From an uncultured Microbacterium sp. (GTDB taxonomy: Bacteria; Actinomycetota; Actinomycetes; Actinomycetales; Microbacteriaceae), in contig NZ_CAMFHZ010000002.1 of the NCBI RefSeq assembly GCF_945952435.1, positions 1 through 64,000 on the forward strand: 64,000 nt of DNA, written 5' to 3'. The number at the start of each line of letters is the position of its first letter. The stretch's first letter is position 1. The notes under the pieces were generated by a model. That model was not told the origin of the DNA and did not search any database. It worked only from the letters and a program-made list of their open reading frames with translations. This document shows, one piece after another, positions 1 through 7,867 of this stretch. Both the position numbers and the translations under genes were made by a program.

Positions 1-1
1 C

Positions 2-646
2 GCCACGAAGACCCGTCTGCTCGACGCCGGACGCAACCCGGTGACCGACCTGAAGGTGGCGGACGTGGGCTCCTTCGCGGTCGATCCCGCGACCGGGAAG
101 GTGACCTTCACGCCGGTGACCGGCTATTCCGGGACGGTGACCGTGCCCTACCGGATCGTCGACATCGATGGAGGGACGAGCGACGCGATCCTCACCATCG
201 TCGTGGGCACCCCGCCGACGGCGCAGGACGACAGCAAGACGGGAACGCCGGGAGCGGTGGTCACGGTCGACGTGATCGGGAACGACAAGCCCGGCTCCAC
301 CCCGATCGACCCCAGCTCGGTCCGTCTCGTGGATCCGACGTCGGGTGCGCTCGTGACGACCGTGACCGTGCCGAACGAGGGCACCTACGTGGCCCACCCG
401 GACGGCACGATCACGTTCACCCCGGTGCCCGGGTTCTCCGGCACGTCGAGCATCACGTACTCCGTCGCCGGCGTGGACGGCAGCAGGGCTGTCGCGAAGC
501 TGACGGTCACGGTCCCCGCGGCACCGGCGCTCGCGATCACCGGCGGGGCGCTGGCCTGGCCCGCGGTGCTCGTCGGAGTCGTGCTGCTCGCGGGCGGCGC
601 GTGGCTCCTCGTGATCCGCCGACGCCGGAGCAGGACCGCCGACTGA
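2..646 (+). CDS. C-terminal end of a repeat-rich surface protein with sortase signal (5' truncated by window edge)
   Basis: The reading frame is open from base 2, so the gene starts outside the window; 214 residues are visible. They contain at least two tandem beta-sandwich repeats of about 90 residues with the signatures VTFTPVTGYSGT and ITFTPVPGFSGT. This is the pattern of CshA-type fibril repeats found in very long adhesins. The C terminus has LAITG (529-543), a hydrophobic segment of about 22 residues and an Arg-rich tail (RRRRSR), which is the layout of a cell-wall sorting signal; LAxTG is the form used by class E sortases of high-GC Gram-positives. Likely role: wall-anchored adhesin or fibril. 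Substrate or partner cannot be inferred. A strong hairpin follows 18 bp downstream. Confidence 0.8.
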   Translation, partial: ATKTRLLDAGRNPVTDLKVADVGSFAVDPATGKVTFTPVTGYSGTVTVPYRIVDIDGGTSDAILTIVVGTPPTAQDDSKTGTPGAVVTVDVIGNDKPGSTPIDPSSVRLVDPTSGALVTTVTVPNEGTYVAHPDGTITFTPVPGFSGTSSITYSVAGVDGSRAVAKLTVTVPAAPALAITGGALAWPAVLVGVVLLAGGAWLLVIRRRRSRTAD

Positions 647-663
647 GGCCTGACTGACCCCTC

Positions 664-695
664 AGGGCCGGGTGCGCGAGAGCGCACCCGGCCCT
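664..695 (+). terminator. Strong hairpin terminator after the surface protein
   Basis: Perfect 14-bp inverted repeat (arms 664-677 and 682-695) with a GAGA loop, beginning 18 bp after the stop codon. There is no clear T-run, which is usual for actinobacterial terminators. The plus strand reads TCGTCC just after it. Confidence 0.8.
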
Positions 696-873
696 CGTCC
701 GTCGACCGGAGCCGCCCACGGGATCGGGATCCTTAGACGTCGCATAGCCGCGTCACAGCGCTGGCCGCCCGCGCGGCGCAGAATGGAAGCCACGACGGAC
801 ACGTCCTGCACTTCGGAGCATGGGCGCACGGGTCCGCATGAGGCACGGACGAGGGACGGACGAGGGGAGCAGC

Positions 874-1659
874 GTGGCCGATCCGCAGAACCCGCAATCG
901 ACGGAGCGACACGACGCCGCCGCCGGACCGCTCGGCCTGCCGCCGCTGGCCCGGGCCGACGGCTCGCCCGCTCGGGCGCTCGTGGTCGACGACGAGCAGG
1001 CCCTCGCAGGAGCCGTCGGAGGCTCGCTCCGCGCCGACGGCTGGGAGGTGCGGGTCGAGCATCGGGGGCGCAATGCGCTCATCGCGGTGCGCGAGTTCCA
1101 GCCCGATGTCGTCGTGCTCGACATCATGATGCCGGACATCGACGGACTCGAAACGCTCGACCGGATCCGCGCGATCCGGCCCGAGATCCGCGTGCTCTTC
1201 CTCACCGCGCTCGACGGGCACGACGACCGGATCGCCGGACTGCGTGCCGGGGGCGACGACTACCTCACGAAACCGTTCGCCGTCGCCGAACTTCAGGCGC
1301 GGGTGCGGGTGCTCGCGCGGACCGCTTCGGCGATCGGGCGGCCGGAGGCGGCCGTCCTCCGCGTCGGCGATCTCGCGCTGGACAAGCCCCAGGCCACCGC
1401 CGCGCTGGGCGGACAGGCGCTCGAGCTCACGCCGACCGAGTTCGAGCTGCTGCTCCTGATGGCCAACAACGCCGGGCGGGTGCTGCGCCGCTCGCAGATC
1501 CTCGAGGCGGTCTGGGGCTACGACTTCGGCGCGGAGTCGAACCTCGTCGAGGTCTACGTCTCGAGCCTGCGGCGCAAGCTGGCAGCCAGCGCGGTGCTGA
1601 CCCTGGAGACCGTCCGCCTCGTCGGATACGTGCTGCGGGTCGGGGACGGGGGCTCATGA
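874..1659 (+). CDS. OmpR-family response regulator
   Basis: DNA-binding response regulator. The N-terminal receiver domain begins ARALVVDDEQ and has the phospho-acceptor Asp in VVVLDIMMPDIDG (about residue 83) and the conserved Lys in YLTKPF. The C-terminal winged helix has the typical LTPTEFELLLLM and DVYVSSLRRKL-like elements. I chose the GTG at 874 because GAGGGGAG lies 5 bp upstream; ATG codons at 820 and 838 are in frame and would add 18 or 12 residues. The stop overlaps the start of the sensor kinase by ATGA, so the two form one operon. Target genes are not indicated by the sequence; the neighbouring surface protein is separated by a terminator. Confidence 0.9.
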   Translation: MADPQNPQSTERHDAAAGPLGLPPLARADGSPARALVVDDEQALAGAVGGSLRADGWEVRVEHRGRNALIAVREFQPDVVVLDIMMPDIDGLETLDRIRAIRPEIRVLFLTALDGHDDRIAGLRAGGDDYLTKPFAVAELQARVRVLARTASAIGRPEAAVLRVGDLALDKPQATAALGGQALELTPTEFELLLLMANNAGRVLRRSQILEAVWGYDFGAESNLVEVYVSSLRRKLAASAVLTLETVRLVGYVLRVGDGGS

Positions 1660-3212
1660 AGCACGCGCGCAGCCTGCGGCTGCAGGTCGTGCTCATCGCG
1701 TCCGCACTCGTCGCGGCGGTGAGCATCGTCGTCGGCGTGCTCGCCGTCGTGTCGTTGAACGAGTATCTGCTCGGCCAGCTCGACAACCGCGTCGACGGCG
1801 CCGCTCACCGGGGGGCGGAGATCGTCGACGGCTCCTTCCCCGGGCGCCCCGACTCCGGGTCGACGCCGCCCGCCCGCGACGACGTCGTCGGCGCCCCCGG
1901 GCAGTTCCCCGGCACCGTCACCGCGGTCTTCCGAGACGGCTCCTTCACGGTCGGCGGATGGATCGCGGCCGATGGCGTGCGGCACGATCTGAGCGCGGCG
2001 CAGCAGAGCAGCCTCGCCGCCCGCCTGCCGAGCGCGGAGGGAGCGGATGCGCGGCCCACCACGATCGACCTGGGCGGATCCCTCGGCGCGTACCGGGTCG
2101 TCGCGCGGACCGCCTCGACCGGGGCGGTCGTCGTGACGGGACTGCCGCTCGACTCGGTCGAGGCCGCGACAGGGCGGCTGCTGCTCGTCGTCACGCTGGT
2201 CGGGATCGTGTGCATCGCGCTCGCCGTCGTGGCCGCGGCCTTCGCGATGGGCAGGACGCTGCGGCCGCTGCGCCGGGTGGCCGGAACCGCGGCCGCGGTG
2301 ACGGCCGTGCCGCTGGATCGCGGCGAGGTCAGGCTCGCGCAACGGGTGGAGGCGAAGGACATCGCATCCACGACGGAGGTCGGTCAGGTCGGCACGGCCC
2401 TCAACGACCTGCTGAACCACGTCGAGCAGGCGCTCTCGTTGCGCGAGCAGAGCGAGTCGACCATGCGACGCTTCGTCGCCGACGCGAGTCACGAGCTGCG
2501 CACGCCCCTAGCCACGATCCGGGCCTACGCACAGCTGTCGGGGCGCCCCGGTGCGGACGCCGGAGAGGTCCAGGGGCATGCCGCCCTCATCGACGTCGAA
2601 GGCGTGCGAATGGGCGCTCTCATCGATCAGCTGCTCCTGCTCGCCCGGCTCGACGCGCTGCCGGAGGTGGCGCGCGAGGACGTCGATCTGCGCCTGCTCG
2701 TCGCGGAGGCCGTGCTCTCGGCACGTCTGGCCGGACCGGAGCACACCTGGACGATGGAACTCGGCGACGCCCCCGCCGTGGTCCGCGGCGACGCCGGCGA
2801 CCTCCGCCGCGTCGTCGACAATCTGCTCGCGAACGCCCGTCTGCACACGCCTTCAGGAACGACGGTACGGATCCGCCTCGATCCGGTCCCTGCGCCCGCC
2901 GACGTCCCGGGCGCCGGGGGTGAGGCGGACCGGGAGGTGGCCGCGATCCGTCTCACGGTCGCGGACGATGGGCCGGGGCTGCCTGAGGCCGTCCGCGACA
3001 CGGTGTTCGAGCGCTTCGCCCGCGGTGAGACCTCGCGCTCCCGCGAGGGCGGTGGAACCGGCCTGGGCATGGCGATCGCACGCGCGGTCGTCGAGGCGCA
3101 CGGCGGCACGATCGCGGTCGGGTCGGGACGCGGCGCGGTCTTCCTCGTGACGCTGCCGACCGCCGCCGACAGTGCCGGAACGACAGAGCGGGACGAGAGC
3201 GACGGATCCTGA
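1656..3212 (+). CDS. Sensor histidine kinase, partner of the OmpR-type regulator
   Basis: 518-residue membrane kinase. TM1 is about residues 8-33, followed by an extracytoplasmic domain of about 135 residues, TM2 at about 171-195 (LLLVVTLVGIVCIALAVVAA), a HAMP linker, and a dimerisation/phosphotransfer domain with the H-box FVADASHELRTPLATI (His279). The ATPase domain has an N-box (VDNLLANARLHT), DDGPGLP and GGGTGLGMAIA. All catalytic motifs are intact. The start overlaps the stop of the response regulator (ATGA), so the pair is translationally coupled. The stimulus is unknown. Confidence 0.92.
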   Translation: MKHARSLRLQVVLIASALVAAVSIVVGVLAVVSLNEYLLGQLDNRVDGAAHRGAEIVDGSFPGRPDSGSTPPARDDVVGAPGQFPGTVTAVFRDGSFTVGGWIAADGVRHDLSAAQQSSLAARLPSAEGADARPTTIDLGGSLGAYRVVARTASTGAVVVTGLPLDSVEAATGRLLLVVTLVGIVCIALAVVAAAFAMGRTLRPLRRVAGTAAAVTAVPLDRGEVRLAQRVEAKDIASTTEVGQVGTALNDLLNHVEQALSLREQSESTMRRFVADASHELRTPLATIRAYAQLSGRPGADAGEVQGHAALIDVEGVRMGALIDQLLLLARLDALPEVAREDVDLRLLVAEAVLSARLAGPEHTWTMELGDAPAVVRGDAGDLRRVVDNLLANARLHTPSGTTVRIRLDPVPAPADVPGAGGEADREVAAIRLTVADDGPGLPEAVRDTVFERFARGETSRSREGGGTGLGMAIARAVVEAHGGTIAVGSGRGAVFLVTLPTAADSAGTTERDESDGS

Positions 3213-3299
3213 CCCCGGAGCCCCGCTCACGCGCCGCGACGTCGAGGGAAACGACGCGGGAACCGGGAGCCGCCCCGTCCGGCGGACTACCCTGGACAG

Positions 3300-4802
3300 G
3301 TGTCAGCGTACGTCTCGGCCTTCGATCTCTTCTCCATCGGCGTGGGGCCCTCCAGCTCCCATACCGTCGGCCCGATGCGTGCGGGTCTCGACTTCGCCCG
3401 GCGTCTCGCGGCGAGCGGCGTGCTGGATCGCGTCGCGCGCGTGACGTGCTCGCTGTACGGCTCGCTCGGGGCCACCGGGCTCGGGCACGGCACGCCCGAT
3501 GCGGTCGTCGCCGGGCTGCGCGGACTCGCGCCGGAGACGTGCGATCCGGCCGACGTGCGTCGCGCCTGGGTGGACTGGGTCGACGGATCGGCGCTGGCCC
3601 TCGACGGCACGCACGAGATCGTCTTCGCGAAGGACGACATCACGCTCGAGCCGCGCACGCGCCTGCCCGGCCACCCCAACGCGATGACCCTCCGCGCCCT
3701 CGACGCCGACGGGATCCATCTGGCCCAGGAGACGTACTTCTCGATCGGAGGCGGCTTCATCCGTCGCGACGGCGACGATCCGGGGCGCACCCTGGACGCC
3801 GCCGCCTTCCCGTTCGCCTACGCCGACGCGGCCTCCCTGCTCGCGCAGTGCGACGAGAACAATCTGACGATCGCCGAGCTCGCCCGCCGCAACGAGACCG
3901 CGCTGCGCGACGAGGAGGAGGTCGCCGCCGGCCTCGACGCGATCTGGGACGCGATGTCGGCGTGCGTCGACGCGGGCCTGCACGCCGAGGGCACCCTGCC
4001 CGGGATCCTCAAGGTCAAGCGTCGCGCCGGCGCGATGCGCGCGCAGCTCGACGAGGTGGAGTCGGAGGGGCATCCGGCTATCCCCGGCGAGTGGCTGGGT
4101 GCGTTCGCGCTCGCCGTGAACGAGGAGAACGCCGCGGGAGGCCGGGTCGTCACCGCGCCGACGAACGGCGCGGCCGGCATCCTTCCCGCGGTCGCGATGT
4201 ACTGGTGGCGCTTCCTCGCCGACTCGGGACTCGGTGCCGGCAACGCGGTCACGCCGTACGGCGAGCTCGTGGGCAGCGCGCTGCTGGGCTTCGGCGCGGA
4301 GGCCTCGCTCGTCGCGGTCGGCGCGATCGAGGATCCGGACGCGCTCGCCGAGGCCAACCGCCGCCGCGGGATCCGCCGGTTCCTGCTCACCGCGACCGCG
4401 CTGGGATCGCTCTTCAAGGCGAATGCGTCGATCTCGGGGGCCGAGGGCGGATGTCAGGCCGAGGTCGGATCCGCATGCGCGATGGCGGCGGGCGGGCTGA
4501 CCGCGGTCATGGGCGGGACGAACCGGCAGATCGAGAACGCGGCCGAGATCGCGATGGAGCACCACCTCGGGCTCACCTGCGATCCGATCGGCGGGCTCGT
4601 GCAGATCCCGTGCATCGAGCGCAATGCGATCGCCGCCTCGACCGCCGTGACCGCGGCACGGCTCGCGCTGCGCGGCGACGGAGAGCACTACGTCTCCCTC
4701 GACGCGGTCGTCGAGACCATGCGTCAGACGGGGCTCGACATGTCGACCAAGTACAAGGAGACCAGCGAGGGCGGACTCGCGGTCAACGTCATCGAGTGCT
4801 GA
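3300..4802 (+). CDS. sdaA: L-serine dehydratase, iron-sulfur type, single chain
   Basis: Deaminates L-serine to pyruvate and ammonia in the cytoplasm. The 500-residue chain carries the beta domain ([21 protein letters not shown]) and the alpha domain in one polypeptide, as in the monomeric bacterial type. Three cysteines at about 385, 427 and 438 show the spacing (42 and 11) of the [4Fe-4S] ligands known for the Legionella enzyme, so the cluster site looks intact. The start is GTG at 3300, exactly six bases after a TACCCT -10-like hexamer (3288-3293) with no Shine-Dalgarno, suggesting a leaderless mRNA. A TetR gene follows after 24 bp. Confidence 0.95.
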   Translation: MSAYVSAFDLFSIGVGPSSSHTVGPMRAGLDFARRLAASGVLDRVARVTCSLYGSLGATGLGHGTPDAVVAGLRGLAPETCDPADVRRAWVDWVDGSALALDGTHEIVFAKDDITLEPRTRLPGHPNAMTLRALDADGIHLAQETYFSIGGGFIRRDGDDPGRTLDAAAFPFAYADAASLLAQCDENNLTIAELARRNETALRDEEEVAAGLDAIWDAMSACVDAGLHAEGTLPGILKVKRRAGAMRAQLDEVESEGHPAIPGEWLGAFALAVNEENAAGGRVVTAPTNGAAGILPAVAMYWWRFLADSGLGAGNAVTPYGELVGSALLGFGAEASLVAVGAIEDPDALAEANRRRGIRRFLLTATALGSLFKANASISGAEGGCQAEVGSACAMAAGGLTAVMGGTNRQIENAAEIAMEHHLGLTCDPIGGLVQIPCIERNAIAASTAVTAARLALRGDGEHYVSLDAVVETMRQTGLDMSTKYKETSEGGLAVNVIEC

Positions 4803-4826
4803 GCCGTCGGAGCCGGGACGGGGACC

Positions 4827-5414
4827 ATGACCACGACGAGGCGACGCGGGCGGCCCAAGGGGGAGTCCGGCGCACGCGAGCGCATCGTCGCGGCCGCCGA
4901 GCACGAGTTCGGTGAGCACGGCTACGACAGCGCCACGATCCGCGCGATCGCCGCTCGCGCGGGCGTCGATCCCGCCCTCGTGCACCACTACTTCGGCACC
5001 AAGGCCGATCTGTTCGCCGAGGTGATCGGCATTCCGCTGCGCCCTGACGTCGAGGTGCCGCGGATCCTGGAGGGGCCGCGCGACGGGGTGGGCGAGCGGC
5101 TGCTGCGCTACGTGCTGCAGGCGTTCGAGCAGCCGGACGTGCGCCGGCGCGGGGTCACGATGATCCGGGTGGCGGTGGGGTCGAAGCTCATGGCGCAGCC
5201 GCTCGTCGGTTTCCTCTCGCGCGAGCTGCTGGGCCGCATCGCGGGAGCGCTCGACGTCCCCGACGCCTCGTTGCGGGCCAATCTCGTCGCCTCGCAGATG
5301 GCCGGGCTGCTGCTCACCCGCTACGTCGTACGCCTGCCGGCCATCGCCGAGGCCCCGATCGAGGAGCTGGTCGCGCGCATCGGCCCGACGCTGCAGCGCT
5401 ACCTCTTCGACTGA
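4827..5414 (+). CDS. TetR/AcrR-family transcriptional regulator
   Basis: 195 residues. The basic start RRRGRPKGESGARERIVAAA is followed by a canonical TetR helix-turn-helix (SATIRAIAARAGVDPALVHHYFGTKADLF, about residues 31-60). The C-terminal ligand domain resembles those of regulators associated with drug export. It lies 24 bp after sdaA and 192 bp upstream of an ABC-2 exporter pair on the same strand, which may be its target; this is inference from position. The 81-bp palindromic repeat follows 57 bp downstream. Confidence 0.88.
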   Translation: MTTTRRRGRPKGESGARERIVAAAEHEFGEHGYDSATIRAIAARAGVDPALVHHYFGTKADLFAEVIGIPLRPDVEVPRILEGPRDGVGERLLRYVLQAFEQPDVRRRGVTMIRVAVGSKLMAQPLVGFLSRELLGRIAGALDVPDASLRANLVASQMAGLLLTRYVVRLPAIAEAPIEELVARIGPTLQRYLFD

Positions 5415-5471
5415 CCCCGTGCGGCTTCGCTGGCCCCACGGCGCCCCGTCTCGGTGCTCCGTGCGGCCCGG

Positions 5472-5552
5472 ACCGTTCCCAGGACGGTTCGCGCTCTTCC
5501 GGGCCATCGGTGCCGATGGGCCCGCCCGGTGACAGTCCGACCTGAGAACGGT
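5472..5552. repeat. 81-bp palindromic intergenic element, copy A
   Basis: The ends are ACCGTTCcCAGG (5472-5483) and CCTGAGAACGGT (5541-5552), inverted repeats of 12 bp with one mismatch, and CGG at positions 14-16 also pairs. A second copy of exactly the same length lies at 47756-47836 with a perfect 12-bp inverted repeat. The outer 16 bases at each end are conserved between copies while the middle 50 bases have diverged. Frame 1 is open for 27 codons in both copies, ending PENG. Both copies sit just downstream of a TetR gene. It may be a small non-autonomous palindromic element (REP/MITE-like) or a conserved RNA hairpin. Confidence 0.75.
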
Positions 5553-5570
5553 ACGACTCGCGTCGTGCCC

Positions 5571-5599
5571 TTGACCCCCTTGTCCGGCCGGCAGATAAT
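5571..5599 (+). promoter_or_regulatory. Sigma70-type promoter of the ABC exporter operon, leaderless
   Basis: TTGACC (5571-5576), a 17-bp spacer, and GATAAT (5594-5599). The first ATG of the ATPase gene is at 5607, seven bases after the -10 box, so the transcript should start at or next to the start codon. Confidence 0.8.
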
Positions 5600-5606
5600 T
5601 CATCGC

Positions 5607-6377
5607 ATGATGAATAATGCGGTGACGGTCGAGGGGCTGCGGGTGCGCCGCGGCCGGCACGACGTGTTCGCCGGTCTGGATCTCGCCATCCCGCGCGGGC
5701 AGGTGACGGGCCTGCTCGGTCCGTCGGGCTGCGGCAAGACGACGCTCCTGCGCGCGATCGTGGGCGTGCAACGTGTGCGCGGGGGGCGCGTGGACGTGCT
5801 GGGCGAGCGAGCCGGATCCGCGTCGTTGCGCCGCCGCGTCGCGTACGGGACGCAGGGCGCCGCGGTCTATCCGGATCTGTCCGTGCGGCAGAACCTGCGC
5901 TACTTCGCGACGGTGATCGGCGCCGGCAAGGACGAGGCCGAGCGCGTCATGGATCGGGTGGGGTTGACGCCGTTCGCCGGTCAGACGGTCGGGGCGCTGA
6001 GCGGCGGCCAGGCGAATCGGGTGTCGCTCGGGGTCGCGCTGCTCGGCGACCCCGAGCTCGTCGTCCTGGACGAGCCGACCGTGGGGCTGGATCCCGTGCT
6101 CCGCGCGGAGCTGTGGGCGCTGTTCCGCGCGATCGCGGACGCCGGCACGACGATGCTCGTGTCGAGTCACGTCATGGACGAGGCCCTCCGCTGCGACCGA
6201 CTGATCCTGCTCCGTGAGGGCAGGATCGTCGCCGCTACGACACCGGCCCGGCTCCTCCAGGACACGGGGACCACGGATCCCGAGCGCGCGTTCCTCGCCC
6301 TCATCGCGCGGGATGCCGAGGTTGCGCCGGAGCATCGGACAACCCGACGCGAACGTCGGACGGAGGCTGGATCATGA
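5607..6377 (+). CDS. ABC transporter ATP-binding protein (drug/ABC-2 exporter type)
   Basis: 256-residue ATPase. It has Walker A GPSGCGKTT (about residue 37), the signature LSGGQANRVSLGVALL, Walker B LVVLDEP, and the switch His in VSSHVMDEAL. The fold matches the DrrA/CcmA type that powers ABC-2 exporters. ATG at 5607 or 5610 fits the near-consensus promoter directly upstream; the frame is open further upstream but only through the palindromic repeat. The stop overlaps the start of the permease gene (ATGA). Substrate unknown; likely export of a hydrophobic compound. Confidence 0.93.
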   Translation: MMNNAVTVEGLRVRRGRHDVFAGLDLAIPRGQVTGLLGPSGCGKTTLLRAIVGVQRVRGGRVDVLGERAGSASLRRRVAYGTQGAAVYPDLSVRQNLRYFATVIGAGKDEAERVMDRVGLTPFAGQTVGALSGGQANRVSLGVALLGDPELVVLDEPTVGLDPVLRAELWALFRAIADAGTTMLVSSHVMDEALRCDRLILLREGRIVAATTPARLLQDTGTTDPERAFLALIARDAEVAPEHRTTRRERRTEAGS

Positions 6378-7108
6378 ACCCGCGGCGGACGTTCGCGACC
6401 GCCCGGCGGGTGCTGGCTCAGCTGAGGCACGATCCGCGTTCGATCGCCCTCATGGTGATCGCGCCGAGTCTGCTCGTGGGCCTGTTCGCCTGGCTGTTCA
6501 CCGACGAGAAAGGCGTGTTCGACCGATTCGGCGGCGCGATCCTGGCACTGTTCCCGTTCATCGTGATGTTCCTCGTCAGTTCGATCACGACCCTGCGGGA
6601 GCGTCGCTCCGGCACGTTGGAACGCCTCATGACCACGCCGCTCGGCAAGGCGGACTTCGTGCTCGGCTATGCGCTCGCGTTCGGGCTGATGGCCGTGCTG
6701 CAGGCGGTCGTGACGGTCGCGTTCGCGGTGGCCGTGTGCGGGCTGAGCGTCGACGGACCGCTCTGGCAGCTCGGGCTGGTCGCGGTCATCGACGCCCTGC
6801 TGGGCACCTCCTTGGGCCTGCTGGCCAGCGCGTTCGCGCAGACCGAGTTCCAGGCCGTGCAGTTCATGCCGGTGCTCGTGTTCCCGCAGATCATCCTCGG
6901 AGGGCTCTTCATGCCGAGGGACAGGATGCCGGACGTGCTCCACACGATCTCGGACGTGCTGCCGCTCAGTCATGCGATCGACGCGATCCAGGCGGTGACC
7001 GCCGGGACGGAGGGCTGGGATCTCTGGCGGCCGGTGCTCATCGTCGCCGCGTTCGCCGTCGCGTTCCTGATCCTCGCGCCGCTCACCCTGCGCAGGCGCA
7101 CGCCCTGA
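6374..7108 (+). CDS. ABC-2 type transporter permease
   Basis: 244 residues with about six membrane spans. A short cytoplasmic N terminus is followed by SIALMVIAPSLLVGLFAWLF, then the family-typical RERRSGTLERLMTTP amphipathic segment and the QFMPVLVFPQIILGGLFMP region. It is the membrane half of the exporter whose ATPase gene overlaps it by 4 bp. It converges on a MarR gene with a 23-bp gap. Confidence 0.93.
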   Translation: MNPRRTFATARRVLAQLRHDPRSIALMVIAPSLLVGLFAWLFTDEKGVFDRFGGAILALFPFIVMFLVSSITTLRERRSGTLERLMTTPLGKADFVLGYALAFGLMAVLQAVVTVAFAVAVCGLSVDGPLWQLGLVAVIDALLGTSLGLLASAFAQTEFQAVQFMPVLVFPQIILGGLFMPRDRMPDVLHTISDVLPLSHAIDAIQAVTAGTEGWDLWRPVLIVAAFAVAFLILAPLTLRRRTP

Positions 7109-7131
7109 GCAGCCACGGGGCACGGCACCCG

Positions 7132-7560
7132 TCAGCCGCCGCGGAGCTTCTCCGTCAGCGCGGCGAGAGCACGCAGCTCATCGTCGTCCAGGCGGGACAT
7201 GCGCTCGGCGATCGTACGCCCGTGGACGGTCGCGATCTGGCGGAACGCCTTCGTGCCGTGTTCGGTCGCGTGGACGAGGGATCCGCGCTTGTCCGCCGGA
7301 TCCGGGCACTTCTCGAGCAGCCCTCGCGCCACCATGCGGTCGACGAGACGGGAGACGCTGGGCTGGCTGATGAGCATGTTCGCCGTGACGTCGCGCAGGC
7401 GGGCGGTGCCGCTGTCGCACCGGGTCACCGTGAGCAGGACGTCGTACTCGGCCGGAGCGAGGTCGGTGCCGTCGAAGTCGCCCGACATCTCGGTGAAGAG
7501 CTCGTGCTGCGCGCGGAAGAGGCTCTCCCAGGCCTCGACGGCCAGCTTCCGATCGCTCAT
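7132..7560 (-). CDS. MarR-family transcriptional regulator
   Basis: 142-residue winged-helix repressor. It shows LAPAEYDVLLTVTR, the recognition region RLRDVTANMLISQPSVSRLVDRMVARGL, and the wing DPADKRGSLVHATEHG. I start at the ATG ending at 7560 (MSDRKLAVEAW). The frame stays open 45 codons further upstream, but that stretch is a large GC-rich hairpin and is better read as 5' untranslated RNA. It converges with the ABC-2 exporter, which is a plausible but unproven target. Confidence 0.88.
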   Translation of the reverse strand: MSDRKLAVEAWESLFRAQHELFTEMSGDFDGTDLAPAEYDVLLTVTRCDSGTARLRDVTANMLISQPSVSRLVDRMVARGLLEKCPDPADKRGSLVHATEHGTKAFRQIATVHGRTIAERMSRLDDDELRALAALTEKLRGG

Positions 7561-7601
7561 CGCCTCAGGATATCCGTCTGCGCCGACACGGCGTCCTGCC
7601 G

Positions 7602-7655
7602 GGTGCAGTAAGGGCCGGTCGGAGAGGCTTCCGGCCGGCCCTTGTCCCTTGCACC
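7602..7655 (-). ncRNA. Structured leader hairpin upstream of marR
   Basis: Inner arms 7610-7622 and 7631-7643 form a 13-bp stem with one G-U pair and an 8-nt loop. Outer arms GGTGCA (7602-7607) and TGCACC (7650-7655) extend it. It lies 42 bp upstream of the marR start and would be in its 5' untranslated RNA. It could be a regulatory leader, an independent terminator or a small RNA; the sequence alone does not decide. Confidence 0.4.
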
Positions 7656-7774
7656 AAGAGTGTCCTGCAATCACATGCGATGAGAGCCACAGCAAACTTT
7701 CACCGTGCGATCACTGTATAACAGGGAGGTCACGACGGCAACGGTTTGATAACGGACTGGGGAGATTCATAGAG

Positions 7775-7808
7775 TGCGGCGGGCCCGTGTGACGACCGGG
7801 CCGCCGCA
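7775..7808 (-). terminator. Hairpin terminator downstream of the PepSY gene
   Basis: Arms TGCGGCgGGCCCG (7775-7787) and CGGGCCGCCGCA (7797-7808) pair with a single bulged G. It lies 60 bp after the stop codon of the PepSY gene. No T-run on the minus strand. Confidence 0.5.
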
Positions 7809-7830
7809 TGTTCTGTTGTCGAGATCAAGA

Positions 7831-7848
7831 CTACTACACGACGTAGAA
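7831..7848 (-). promoter_or_regulatory. BlaI/CopY-type operator box (site 1)
   Basis: Minus strand reads TTCTACGTCGTGTAGTAG, matching TTCTACnnnnTGTAGT at the other sites of the copper locus. It is unusual in lying downstream of the PepSY stop codon rather than before an annotated gene. TAGTCT, a possible -10 for a minus-strand transcript toward marR, overlaps its end. Confidence 0.6.
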
Positions 7849-7867
7849 ATAAATCGGACGCGTCTCG

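Larger units (their letters stand above)
7561..7867. other. 307-bp gap between a PepSY gene and marR, with hairpins and AT-rich segments
   Basis: No convincing gene. It holds a long hairpin (7602-7655), an AT-rich stretch around 7680-7760 (containing TATACA read on the minus strand near 7716), a bulged hairpin (7775-7808) and a copper-locus operator box (7831-7848). The lower GC content between 7660 and 7770 suggests promoter DNA for the minus-strand marR transcript. Confidence 0.5.

Noticed and set aside
820..873. Upstream ATG starts for the response regulator
   Set aside because: GTG 874 has a much better ribosome-binding site; the extra residues look non-conserved. Not excluded.
3303..6335. 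A 1010-codon minus-strand open frame across sdaA, tetR and the ABC ATPase
   Set aside because: Shadow of three well-supported plus-strand genes; low-complexity composition and no recognisable family.
7561..7695. N-terminal extension of the MarR protein at 7132-7560
   Set aside because: The extension is encoded by a large hairpin and does not resemble MarR N termini; ATG 7560 gives a normal-length protein.
7698..7811. Small minus-strand ORF starting MRRPGRHTGPP
   Set aside because: Its first third is one arm of the hairpin at 7775-7808 and it has no ribosome-binding site.
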